Of a stretch of DNA of 6,130 nucleotides, positions 1 through 5,988 are shown one piece after another. The stretch covers positions 1 through 6,130 of the forward strand of contig JBEQBT010000210.1 in assembly GCA_041639705.1 (NCBI GenBank), written 5' to 3'. Source of the DNA: JARDZI01 sp041639705 (GTDB lineage Bacteria; Bacillota; Clostridia; Clostridiales; Caloramatoraceae). How positions within the stretch are numbered: position 1 is the first letter of the stretch; every line of letters starts with the position of its first letter. The notes beneath the pieces were generated by a model that did not search any database, had not been told where the DNA came from, and saw nothing but the letters and a program-made list of their open reading frames with translations. The position numbers were made by a program, and so were the translations under genes.

Positions 1-1
1 A

Positions 2-97
2 ATGACAGGACGAGATGTAACAAAATGTCCTTGTTGTAAAACTGGGACAATGAATAGAAAGAAGTTTAAACATATAAAAGATATATCACCACCATAA
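2..97 (+). pseudogene. C-terminal end of a probable IS91-family transposase (partial at window edge)
   Basis: An open frame enters from the left edge and stops at TAA 95-97, giving 31 residues. It carries a CPCC pair (residues 9-12) inside a TGRDVTKCPCCKTGTM context, followed by a basic tail. Many IS91/IS801-type transposases end in a similar short Cys-x-x-Cys segment preceded by a TGxD-like turn, which is the basis for the call. The Met at position 2 is probably internal, so the true start would lie outside the window, and whether the full gene is intact cannot be judged. Other zinc-ribbon transposases could end in a similar way. No catalytic residue is visible, so the family assignment is tentative. 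Confidence 0.4.
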
Positions 98-298
98 AAT
101 ACTGAAATTATATATTTTTTAAATAGCCTCTTAATTGGGGAGGGGGGAGTTGTATCTTAAGTGTAATAAATTTAATCTAATTAATTAATCTTAGCTCAAT
201 ATTTCAATCAAGAATGTTAAAATTGTTAATTTTCGATATGGATGGGATTATACTAACCCCATAGCAAAGTTCTCCACCACCGCAGCTTAGTTCTTTGG
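98..298. other. Gene-free A/T-rich spacer with small hairpins
   Basis: I see no coding region on either strand. Visible structure consists of a G-rich tract near 137-149, a 6-bp A/T palindrome at 219-233, and a hairpin at 242-262 (listed separately). The spacer probably holds the 3' end of the IS91-like element and the junction with the degraded intron, but no boundary can be fixed from the sequence. Confidence 0.5.
242..262 (+). repeat. Hairpin followed by GTTC
   Basis: ATGGG (242-246) pairs with CCCAT (258-262), and TTA (248-250) pairs with TAA (254-256) across one mismatch, leaving a 3-nt loop. No T tract follows on either strand, so it is not a typical terminator. A GTTC tetranucleotide follows at 269-272. 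IS91-family 3' (ori) ends are known to have a subterminal hairpin next to GTTC or CTTG, so this may be that end. The link is tentative. Confidence 0.35.
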
Positions 299-393
299 GA
301 GGAATCAAAAATTTTGCGAAGTTTTATAATTTATAAACACAAGTATCCTTGATGACGCTTGTGTTTTTTATCGCGCAAAACTTTCGATTCCTC
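299..393. repeat. 95-bp nested imperfect palindrome (MITE-like or recombination junction)
   Basis: The arm at 299-318 matches the reverse complement of 374-393 at 18 of 20 positions. Both outer ends read GAGGAATC, followed by A/T-rich sequence ending in TTTTGCG. Inside lies a second perfect 9-bp stem (AAACACAAG 335-343 with CTTGTGTTT 358-366) with a 14-nt loop, followed by Ts to 369. The inner part resembles a rho-independent terminator on the + strand. The outer arms resemble terminal inverted repeats of a very small non-autonomous element. No convincing target duplication flanks it. The right arm ends about 5 bp before recognisable intron protein sequence begins. Confidence 0.6.
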
Positions 394-988
394 GCTATTC
401 AAAGAAGTTGCAGAAGAACTTAAAGCTATTGTCAGCGAATTTTTAGATGCACGAGGCCTCATATTATCCGAAGAAAAAACCAAAATAACTCATATAGACA
501 AAGGCTTTGACTTTCTAGGATGGACTTTCAGAAAATTCAAGGGAAAACTTATTATTAAGCCTTCAAAAGAATCTATTAAAAACCTGGTTGAGAAATGCTC
601 CACAATCATTCTTAAAGAAGGTAAAGCAAGTACCCAATCAGACTTGATTCGCAGACTTAATCAAGTAATTAGAGGTTGGACTAACTACCATAAATATGTT
701 GTAGCAAGCCAAGCCTTTTCATATGTCAATAATACACTCTATCACTTACTACATTACTGGGCAAAACATCGACACCCTAACAAAAACAAATGGTGGCGAC
801 TTAATAAATACTGGCACGAAAAGGATGGGAAAAGATGGCTGTTCATGACAGACGAATGCTCTCTTATAAATCTGAGAAGAATCAATATCGTCAGGCATCC
901 AAAACTACAGATTACTAAAAATCCTTTTATAGATAAGAAATACTTCTTAAAAAGGAAGATGAAACTAGAAACACTCGTTGCAGCCTGA
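359..988 (+). pseudogene. ltrA: Group II intron reverse transcriptase/maturase, C-terminal fragment
   Basis: Group II intron proteins reverse transcribe the intron RNA and help it splice. This frame runs from a TTG at 359 to TGA at 986-988, 209 codons. The first 13 or so residues lie in the flanking palindrome and look unrelated, so homology starts near 398. From residue 14 it follows the stretch after the RT active-site motif: the finger/thumb segment LSEEKTKITHIDKGFDFLGW (36-55), then maturase domain X with RGWTNYHKYV (105-114) and AKHRHPNK (135-142). The catalytic YADD motif and everything before it are missing. The protein ends soon after NPF (188-190) without an HNH endonuclease domain. 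Complete proteins of this kind have roughly 400 or more residues, so about half is gone. It cannot act as a reverse transcriptase and is most likely non-functional. The intron RNA 3' domains follow at once. Confidence 0.88.
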
Positions 989-1083
989 AAAAGGTGAAGA
1001 AATGCTTGAGCCGTATGAGTTGGAAACTCTCACGTACGGTTCTTAGACGAGGGAAAGGGAGTAATCCCTTTTCTTTAGTCGAT
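398..1083 (+). mobile_element. Group II intron, 5'-truncated
   Basis: This segment spans the maturase fragment (the domain IV ORF) and RNA domains V and VI. The 5' end of the intron, domains I-III and the first half of the ORF are absent. The 3' boundary is placed at 1083 because the bulged adenosine at 1077 then lies 7 nt from the end, the intron ends in AT (an AY end), and the downstream bases read as an in-frame IS3 transposase codon (TAT). The left limit is set by where protein homology begins and is accurate only to a few bases. Without its 5' half the intron cannot splice or move. Confidence 0.8.
1008..1083 (+). ncRNA. Group II intron RNA domains V and VI
   Basis: Domain V (1008-1042) starts GAGCCGTA, whose complement TACGGTTC is at 1035-1042. 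The catalytic AGC triad is at 1009-1011, with the usual G-U wobble at 1010-1040. The distal stem is capped by a purine-rich GGAAA loop and separated from the lower stem by the 2-nt bulge. It is 35 nt, one more than the common 34. Domain VI (1046-1080) pairs GAC with GTC at its base and forms a long purine/pyrimidine stem capped by a GTAA (GNRA) tetraloop at 1061-1064. A1077 is left unpaired as the branch-point adenosine. Both domains look intact although the rest of the intron is lost. Confidence 0.88.
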
Positions 1084-1377
1084 TATACCTGTGCTACATA
1101 CCAGGAAGCTACTGAAAAATTTATAAATAGTTACTCAAAGAAAGCCTATCCATGGGATAATGCCTGTATAGAGTCTTTCCACGCATTGATCAAAAGAGAA
1201 TGGATAAATAGATTCAAAATATTAGATTATAATCATGCCCATCGATTGGTTTTTAACTATATAGAGGCATTTTATAATACAGTAAGGATACATAGCCATT
1301 GTGGATATCTATCACCAAATCAATATGAGGCTGTGTACAATAAGGAGTTAGATGAATTATACACAAAAGCTAGTTAA
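1084..1377 (+). pseudogene. IS3-family transposase, C-terminal fragment (3' exon of the intron insertion)
   Basis: After the intron end, 97 codons run to TAA 1375-1377. They match the last part of an IS3-type integrase core. DNACIESF (residues 25-32) contains the third catalytic acid of the DDE triad (Glu30), followed by the usual K-R-E helix and the C-terminal signature YNTVRIHSHCGYLSPNQYE. The first residues (YTC) would directly follow the second catalytic Asp motif (H-S/T-D-x-G-x-x-Y), so the intron cut the gene in its most conserved region. An open frame with a GTG at 994 extends upstream through intron domains V/VI, but that extension is not transposase. The N-terminal helix-turn-helix half and the first two catalytic Asp residues are not in the window. 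The protein is therefore dead. Confidence 0.88.
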
Positions 1378-1448
1378 CATAATGCAGGATGCAGGAGAAT
1401 ATTAAAAAAATTCAAATTTAACTTGTACTTTTTCTTGACATAGTACCA
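1084..1448 (+). mobile_element. IS3-family insertion sequence, right (3') part
   Basis: This consists of the transposase C-terminus plus about 70 bp of trailer. The right end is placed at 1448 because the histidine kinase frame on the opposite strand is recognisable up to that base and not beyond. The element would then end in CA; IS3-family ends are 5'-TG...CA-3'. Read inwards from that end the sequence is TGGTACTATGTCAAG, a plausible terminal repeat. The matching left end and the target duplication are absent because the 5' part of the element was lost with the 5' part of the intron. Confidence 0.6.
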
Positions 1449-2512
1449 TTTTCGTTCTGAATACACCATATTAAATAGCTTCATGAACTCTTCAATCATA
1501 TTGTTAAAGCTCTTTCCAAGCTGGCCTATTTCATCGCTGTATTTGCTTTCAAAATAGACATCCAGATCCCCGCCCTCAGCCTTCTTCATTAAATTTTTAA
1601 GCTTATTCAAAGGTTTGACTATAGATGATGTGAAAAATAATGCTGCAGCCACACCTAACAAAAGTGTAAGGTTTCCAAGTATGAGTGAATAATTCATCAG
1701 ACTTCTGACTTCCTCAAGTATTTCATTCAGGAAGATTATGCCTATGGTTTTCCAGTTTGTGTAATCGGAATCGCTGTATATTATTTGATATCTGTTATTC
1801 TTTATTTCCTTTATGATGCTGTTGTCCGAATTCTTTAGAAGCCATTCTGCCTTAACTCTGTTACTACAGGGTTGACAGGCGCATATACTATATCCCCATT
1901 GGAATCCGTTACATATAGAAAACCGCTTTTACCAAGCTTTATATCCTTTATTGCCTTTACTATAGATACCACGTCATCTGCACCGTAGCTTTTGTCAGAT
2001 CTAATATTTCTTCCAATCGGTTTGCTGATAAGTTGAGTTTTTTCAGGATTAGCCATTGCCTTTTGATACCAGTATTCCTTTGTTAAAGGATCCCTTGGGA
2101 TTTTTAGATTTCATTGCTCACATCGATGCCATACGAACTTGCAATTATTATTCCGGATATCTCAGGATGAATATCTGTGAAGTTTTTAACCTTTCTTTAA
2201 CTCTACTTTCAATGCTAAACCTGTCCATCTCTGATGTGTTTTTATTAATGCTTAAATGGTCTAAAATTTCAGGCTCCTCAGAAATCAAAGTGATTATGTT
2301 CTCCATGTCCCTTATATAGAATTCCACATTCTTCTTGACCTGATCTATCATTTGGGTTGTTGAATGTTTACCTCATTTCAATTGACCTTACATGGATAAT
2401 ATTTCCTATTATGCTAATAGTTGCAATTGCAAGGAGTATCAGGGACAGGAAATAAAATATAAGCTTTAAACGTATACTTTTTTCCCATGAAATAGCGTTT
2501 AAGGGATTTCAA
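1449..2512 (-). pseudogene. Sensor histidine kinase (YesM-type), frameshifted and truncated by IS3
   Basis: These kinases sense extracellular signals, often sugars, and phosphorylate an AraC-type response regulator. A TTG at 2512 preceded by AAGGGGAG (2518-2525) is the best start. The reconstructed order is: a short basic N-terminus; TM1 (SIRLKLIFYFLSLILL, about 2465-2420); a Cache-like extracytoplasmic sensor with DIHPEISGIIIASSYGID, YWYQKAMANPEK and GKSGFLYVTDSNGDIVYAP; TM2 (about 1690-1625); and a HAMP domain (VKPLNKLKNLMK ... SDEIGQLGKSFNNMIEE) ending at VYSERK. Five single-base frameshifts interrupt it: in T6 2478-2483, near 2372, in T5 2183-2187, near 2101-2108 and near 1860. The expected H-box (Q-x-N-P-H-F-L-Y-N-T) and ATPase domain are missing where the IS3 element begins. 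It is certainly non-functional as sequenced. It lies just downstream of the sugar operon and may once have regulated it. Confidence 0.88.
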
Positions 2513-2517
2513 ACTAT

Positions 2518-2525
2518 CTCCCCTT
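2518..2525 (-). promoter_or_regulatory. Ribosome binding site of the histidine kinase remnant
   Basis: AAGGGGAG on the - strand sits 5 nt before TTG 2512. The ATG at 2488 has no such site, so this supports the upstream TTG as the original start codon. Confidence 0.55.
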
Positions 2526-2561
2526 GTGCATTTAAATTGTATGATAATCTTCAGCCAAGCG

Positions 2562-2601
2562 AAAAAGGGAGCATCCACAGAGTTATCTGTATATGCTCCC
2601 T
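2562..2601 (-). terminator. Rho-independent terminator of the sugar operon
   Basis: On the - strand AGGGAGCAT (2601-2593) pairs perfectly with ATGCTCCCT (2574-2566). A 2x2 internal mismatch is followed by a further 5-bp stem (ACAGA/TCTGT) and a 4-nt loop. The descending arm runs directly into a run of Ts (2566-2562). This is a strong terminator for transcripts coming from the ABC ATPase side and separates the operon from the histidine kinase remnant. Confidence 0.88.
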
Positions 2602-2613
2602 CATCCTGCAATA

Positions 2614-2730
2614 TTATGAATTTACCCAGGCATAACCCTGAAATCCCAATGCATGTATTTTACTATTTCCTGCAGCCTCGCTTATGTTCAGGTGGCAGTT
2701 AAACTGCATGTCAGTATCGCAGAATACCAT
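2614..2730 (-). CDS. Possible small protein of 38 residues (unrecognised)
   Basis: An ATG at 2730, 12 bases after the stop codon of the ABC ATPase, opens a 38-codon frame that ends with TAA 13 bases before the operon terminator. A weak AAGGTAG ribosome-binding-like sequence overlaps the ATPase stop. The residues (MVFCDTDMQFNCHLNISEA at the start, GFQGYAWVNS at the end) are of mixed composition with two Cys and a Trp, no membrane segment and no signal peptide. I do not recognise it. It may be a real small gene, the remnant of a larger deleted gene, or chance; the position between stop codon and terminator is the main argument for it. A small GCAGT/ACTGC inverted repeat (2695-2707) lies inside. 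Confidence 0.3.
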   Translation of the reverse strand: MVFCDTDMQFNCHLNISEAAGNSKIHALGFQGYAWVNS

Positions 2731-2742
2731 TAATTATCTACC

Positions 2743-3855
2743 TTATAATATGGCAATTTGTGTATCCTTGTCAAAAACATGCATCCTATCCATGCTGATA
2801 CCTACATTAGTAGTTTCTTCCATCCTTGCATTGGTTGTTGCCGAATCAACCCTTGCAATAATATACTTGCCTTCGCAAACAAGATAAAGGTATGTTTCAG
2901 CTCCCATATTTTCCATAACATCAACCTTGGCTGTTATTACAGCATTTTCATTTGATTTAGTAAACTCAAGGTTGTCGCTCATATGTTCAGGCCTTATTCC
3001 AAATATTACATCCTTGCCTGTATACCCCTTATTTTCGATTACTGGAGCTTTATCAGCAGGTATTTCAAGTTTCACGTTATTGAATGTGATGAACAGTCTG
3101 TTATTTTCCTTAACAATTTTACTGTCAATAAAGTTCATCTGAGGGCTTCCAATAAACCCGGCAACAAACAAATTGGCAGGATTATCATATATATTACGCG
3201 GTGTATCTACCTGCTGGATAACTCCATCCTTCATAACAACAATCCTGGTTCCCATTGTCATAGCTTCTGTCTGGTCGTGGGTAACATAAACAAATGTAGT
3301 ATTTAATCTCTTGTGAAGTTTTGATATTTCAGCTCTCATTTGAACCCTAAGCTTGGCATCAAGATTTGAAAGAGGCTCGTCCATCAAAAATACCTTTGGA
3401 TCTCTTACAATCGCTCTTCCAAGTGCAACTCTTTGTCTTTGCCCACCTGATAATGCCTTTGGCTTTCTGTTCAGAAGGTCTTCAATGTCAAGTATCTTTG
3501 CAGCTTCTCTTACTTTTTCCTCAATTGTTTTCTTTGAGGTTTTCCTAAGTTTTAAACCAAATGCCATGTTCTCATAAACGGACATATAGGGATAAAGTGC
3601 ATAATTCTGGAAAACCATTGCGATATCCCTGTCCTTTGGTGGTATATCATTACATATTTTATTGTCTATATACAGTGAACCTGAGGAAATTTCTTCAAGG
3701 CCCGCAATCATTCTCAAGGTAGTGGATTTACCACATCCCGAAGGCCCAACTAAAACCACGAACTCCTTGTCTTCAATGTCAAGATTAACGTCCTTAACCG
3801 CTGTAACATTTCCTGGATAAACCTTGATAATATCTTTTAATACTACTCCTGCCAT
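2743..3855 (-). CDS. msmX: Sugar ABC transporter ATP-binding protein, MsmX/MalK/UgpC type
   Basis: This is the cytoplasmic ATPase that powers carbohydrate importers of the MalFG type; in Firmicutes one such subunit often serves several transporters. The 370 residues are the usual length. Motifs in order: Walker A GPSGCGKST (37-45), Q-loop VFQNYALYPY (81-90), signature LSGGQRQR (135-142), Walker B VFLMDE (155-160), D-loop SNLD (163-166), H-switch His193 in VTHDQ, then the MalK-type C-terminal regulatory/TOBE region with FIGSPQMNF (234-242) and GIRPEH (286-291). All catalytic residues are present. ATG 3855 is preceded by GGAGGGG (3861-3867) at a 5-nt spacing. No permease or solute-binding gene is in the window, so partner and substrate are unknown. 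A 100-bp gap separates it from the kinase gene upstream, wider than elsewhere in the operon. A strong terminator follows at 2562-2601. Confidence 0.95.
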   Translation of the reverse strand: MAGVVLKDIIKVYPGNVTAVKDVNLDIEDKEFVVLVGPSGCGKSTTLRMIAGLEEISSGSLYIDNKICNDIPPKDRDIAMVFQNYALYPYMSVYENMAFGLKLRKTSKKTIEEKVREAAKILDIEDLLNRKPKALSGGQRQRVALGRAIVRDPKVFLMDEPLSNLDAKLRVQMRAEISKLHKRLNTTFVYVTHDQTEAMTMGTRIVVMKDGVIQQVDTPRNIYDNPANLFVAGFIGSPQMNFIDSKIVKENNRLFITFNNVKLEIPADKAPVIENKGYTGKDVIFGIRPEHMSDNLEFTKSNENAVITAKVDVMENMGAETYLYLVCEGKYIIARVDSATTNARMEETTNVGISMDRMHVFDKDTQIAIL

Positions 3856-3955
3856 CTAAACCCCTCCAGAATTTTATTCATAATAATATGTTACCGATCT
3901 ATGTTTCATAAAAATTTGTTGACACCATGCAATGTTTCTTACAGCTTCAACAAAA

Positions 3956-4867
3956 TTATTGAAGAATAAAGCTCTCAACCTCTGCCATTGTCGGAAGAGA
4001 AGGCTGTGCACCCATCTTCGTTACGGTCAGTGCACCCACTGCACATGCAAACTTAAGCGCATCTATATGTTTAACTCCATTTGTCAGTGAATAGGCAAAT
4101 GCCCCAATAAAGGAGTCACCGGCAGCGGTTGTGTCAACTGCCTTAACCTTAAATGAGGGTTGGAATATTTCTTCATTATTATTTACAAGAAGCACTCCTT
4201 TGTCACCCAGAGTGATTATTACGTTTTTGCTGCCTGAAACAAGCAGATTTTTTGCTGCCTTTCTGGCACTTTCAAGGCTGTCAACCTTTATTCCGGTTAA
4301 TATGGAGGCTTCCGATTCGTTTGGAACTATATAATCCACCAGCTTTATATAATCCTTATCGAACTTTGCAGCCGGAGCTGGATTGAGTATTATCATTTTA
4401 CCGAACTTATGCCCTAATTCAATTGCTTTATATACCGTTTCAAGGGAGATTTCCAACTGCAGTATAATAATATCTGAATTTTTTATCTCTTCTGAAAGTG
4501 CTTTCAGGTCGCTTGGGCTCAGTTTTAAATTTGCTCCGGGAATTACTATAATTCTGTTGTTTCCGTTTTCCTCGAGTGTGATGCATCCTACTCCGGAGCT
4601 CTCTACATCATCAAACAATACGTGTTCGTAATTTATTCCTTCTCTTTTTAATGAGTCTATGTGAGCTTGTCCAAAAGTATCTCTTCCAAGCTTTCCAACC
4701 ATTGTAACATCAGCGCCTAATCTGGCTGCTGCCACAGCTTGATTAGCACCTTTACCTCCAGTAAACTGATTAAACGTTTTCCCAATAATTGTTTCACCTT
4801 CAATAGGTGCTCTTGGTGTTTGGGCAACTAAATCCATCATAAAGCTGCCTATAACAAGCACTTTCAT
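3956..4867 (-). CDS. rbsK: Ribokinase-like sugar kinase (PfkB family)
   Basis: It transfers phosphate from ATP to a sugar, typically O5 of a pentose. With the ATG at 4867 it has 303 residues, close to E. coli RbsK (309). Motifs: GSFMMD (7-12), GGKGANQA (37-44), NPAP (162-165), PNESE (182-186), TLGDKG (219-224) and DTTAAGDSF (245-253) with the catalytic base Asp251. Aligned to E. coli RbsK at a constant offset of 4, the ribose-contact residues Asp16, Gly42, Lys43, Asn46, Glu143 and Asp255 are kept, but Asn14 is Met10. The substrate may therefore not be ribose. A TTG at 4876 would add three residues, but it lies only 1 nt from the AAGGAG site (4878-4883), while ATG 4867 lies 10 nt from it. The ATG follows the stop codon of the isomerase gene after one base (TAATATG), so translation is probably coupled. 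Confidence 0.92.
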   Translation of the reverse strand: MKVLVIGSFMMDLVAQTPRAPIEGETIIGKTFNQFTGGKGANQAVAAARLGADVTMVGKLGRDTFGQAHIDSLKREGINYEHVLFDDVESSGVGCITLEENGNNRIIVIPGANLKLSPSDLKALSEEIKNSDIIILQLEISLETVYKAIELGHKFGKMIILNPAPAAKFDKDYIKLVDYIVPNESEASILTGIKVDSLESARKAAKNLLVSGSKNVIITLGDKGVLLVNNNEEIFQPSFKVKAVDTTAAGDSFIGAFAYSLTNGVKHIDALKFACAVGALTVTKMGAQPSLPTMAEVESFILQ

Positions 4868-4868
4868 A

Positions 4869-5492
4869 TTATCCAATCTCCTTCTCCATTACTTTTTCAA
4901 TCTCACTGAACAACTTCATGCCCAGGCTTCCACCCGGATGAAAAACTGCAAAATCTTCTTTTCTAAATTGTTTTATCTGAGAAAGTGTTAATGCAAGCGC
5001 ATCTCCCAGAACTAAAACTACTGTCGAGCTACTGGTTGGAGCGAGATTAAGAGGATCCGCCTCATGACTTACTTTTGCTTCAAGGGCTATATCACTTAGT
5101 TTCCCGAGTGTGGATTCCTTATTTCCTGTGATTGAAATAATTTTACTGCCTATATGCTTTACAGAAGGGATTATTGAAAGCACTTCTTTGGTTTCCCCAC
5201 TATTTGATATGGCAATAACAATATCCTTCTCTTCTATCATTCCAAGGTCACCATGAAGAGCCTCTGTGGAATGTACAAAAAATGCAGGTGTCCCTGTGCT
5301 TGCAAATGTTGCAGCAAGCTTTTCACCTATGTGGCCTGATTTGCCAACGCCAGTAAAGACAACCTTTCCTTCGCATTCATGTATTAAGTTAACAGCCTTT
5401 TCATAAGTTTCATCCAAGGCATCATAAATTTTTTTTATTGCATCCATTTCCTGCTGAATGATTTCCTTTAATAACAACATATTTTTTTCCAT
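4869..5492 (-). CDS. SIS-domain sugar-phosphate isomerase, KdsD/KpsF-like, without CBS domains
   Basis: KdsD/KpsF/GutQ enzymes interconvert D-arabinose 5-phosphate and D-ribulose 5-phosphate. This protein has 207 residues: one SIS domain with TGVGKSGHIG (47-56), EALHGDLG (77-84), SNSGET (96-101), EADPLNLAPTSSST (144-157) and FHPGGSLG (184-191). It stops where the two CBS domains of the usual ~320-residue enzymes would begin. Active-site residues reported for E. coli KdsD (Lys59, His88, Glu111, His193) correspond at a constant offset of 8 to Lys51, His80, Glu103 and His185, so the arabinose-5-phosphate isomerase site seems intact. Gram-positive Clostridia generally do not make Kdo lipopolysaccharide, so a catabolic role beside a sugar kinase is more likely. 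The ATG at 5492 has a GGGGGTG site nine bases upstream. The next gene follows after one base. The general class is secure; the exact substrate is inferred. Confidence 0.92.
   Translation of the reverse strand: MEKNMLLLKEIIQQEMDAIKKIYDALDETYEKAVNLIHECEGKVVFTGVGKSGHIGEKLAATFASTGTPAFFVHSTEALHGDLGMIEEKDIVIAISNSGETKEVLSIIPSVKHIGSKIISITGNKESTLGKLSDIALEAKVSHEADPLNLAPTSSSTVVLVLGDALALTLSQIKQFRKEDFAVFHPGGSLGMKLFSEIEKVMEKEIG
4878..4883 (-). promoter_or_regulatory. Ribosome binding site deciding the kinase start
   Basis: AAGGAG lies inside the last codons of the isomerase gene, 10 nt before ATG 4867 and 1 nt before TTG 4876. This spacing favours the ATG. Confidence 0.7.
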
Positions 5493-5548
5493 AATCTTAC
5501 ACCCCCATTGTGTTCTTTTAAAAAAGGTAAAACTACTATCTTTTGGTT

Positions 5549-5974
5549 TTATACTATTCCTTTTCTCAATATTATATTTGCATACAGAGCTGCTTCACTT
5601 GTTGCTACGACGGCGTATGCATTCCTGGCTTTTTCATAAAACTCGTGTCTTTTAATATATCTAAGCCCGTATAAGCTTGGCTCATATGTTTTTGCTATCC
5701 TTGTGTAATTCTGCCATATTACAGGTTCAACCCTGTCACCTTGGTCTGCTTCCATTACTGATAAGGGCTCCTTTGATGCAGTATCGAGGGGGAAAAGCCT
5801 TAATACTGCATCCAGGATTTCCGGCACATTATGCCCATCACATCTTATAATCCTTTTAGCACAGGAAGCTGCAGGAAAGTTGCCATCAGCAATAACTATT
5901 TCATCCCCGTGACCCATTTCCATTAGTATCTTTATAAGCTCAGGTGATATTACTTTAGGAATACCTTTTAACAT
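5549..5974 (-). CDS. fucU: RbsD/FucU-family sugar mutarotase, FucU type
   Basis: This family catalyses interconversion of sugar anomers in the cytoplasm; FucU acts on L-fucose, RbsD on ribose. The 141 residues align with E. coli FucU almost end to end. Shared features are the LISPEL-like start (VISPEL 8-13), MGHGDEI (20-26) with His22, Asp30 followed by a FP turn (GNFP 31-34 here, AHFP in FucU), the RxDG segment (44-47), LFPLD (60-64), FYEKA (112-116) and the C-terminal TSEAALYANIILRKG (125-139). It resembles FucU more than RbsD in length and motifs. ATG 5974 has AGGAGG (5985-5990) at a 10-nt spacing. That site overlaps the stop codon of the upstream gene, which points to one transcript. A 56-bp gap without a clear terminator separates it from the isomerase. 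L-fucose and D-arabinose share ring stereochemistry, so either is a possible substrate. Confidence 0.92.
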   Translation of the reverse strand: MLKGIPKVISPELIKILMEMGHGDEIVIADGNFPAASCAKRIIRCDGHNVPEILDAVLRLFPLDTASKEPLSVMEADQGDRVEPVIWQNYTRIAKTYEPSLYGLRYIKRHEFYEKARNAYAVVATSEAALYANIILRKGIV

Positions 5975-5988
5975 CTTTAATATTCCTC

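Noticed and set aside
359..397. TTG 359 as the real start of a short maturase
   Set aside because: The codons lie in the palindrome, there is no ribosome binding site, and known proteins continue upstream through the YADD motif. The frame is open by chance.
994..1083. N-terminal extension of the IS3 fragment from the GTG at 994
   Set aside because: This stretch is intron domains V and VI. The translated residues are not transposase; homology begins at 1084.
2414..2611. Separate 65-codon gene on the - strand upstream of the kinase remnant
   Set aside because: Its first part crosses the terminator hairpin and its last part is the kinase N-terminus in the frame before the first frameshift.
3868..3955. 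Internal promoter between the sugar kinase and the ABC ATPase
   Set aside because: A TATTAT-like -10 is present on the - strand, but no acceptable -35 lies at the right distance, and A/T-rich sequence gives such matches by chance. The 100-bp gap keeps the idea open but unsupported.
3945..3964. CTTCAA/TTGAAG hairpin overlapping the sugar kinase stop codon as a terminator
   Set aside because: The stem is only 6 bp and A/T-rich, the loop is 8 nt, and no T run follows on the coding strand.
2056..4631. Many + strand open frames of 60-107 codons opposite the kinase remnant, ABC ATPase and sugar kinase genes
   Set aside because: They lie antisense to clear coding genes, have no matching ribosome binding sites or recognisable motifs, and read as biased mirror translations (Ser/Leu/Phe-rich).
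5493..5548. Weak A/T hairpin between fucU and the isomerase gene as a terminator
   Set aside because: The stem has few G-C pairs and a mismatch. Context favours one transcript.
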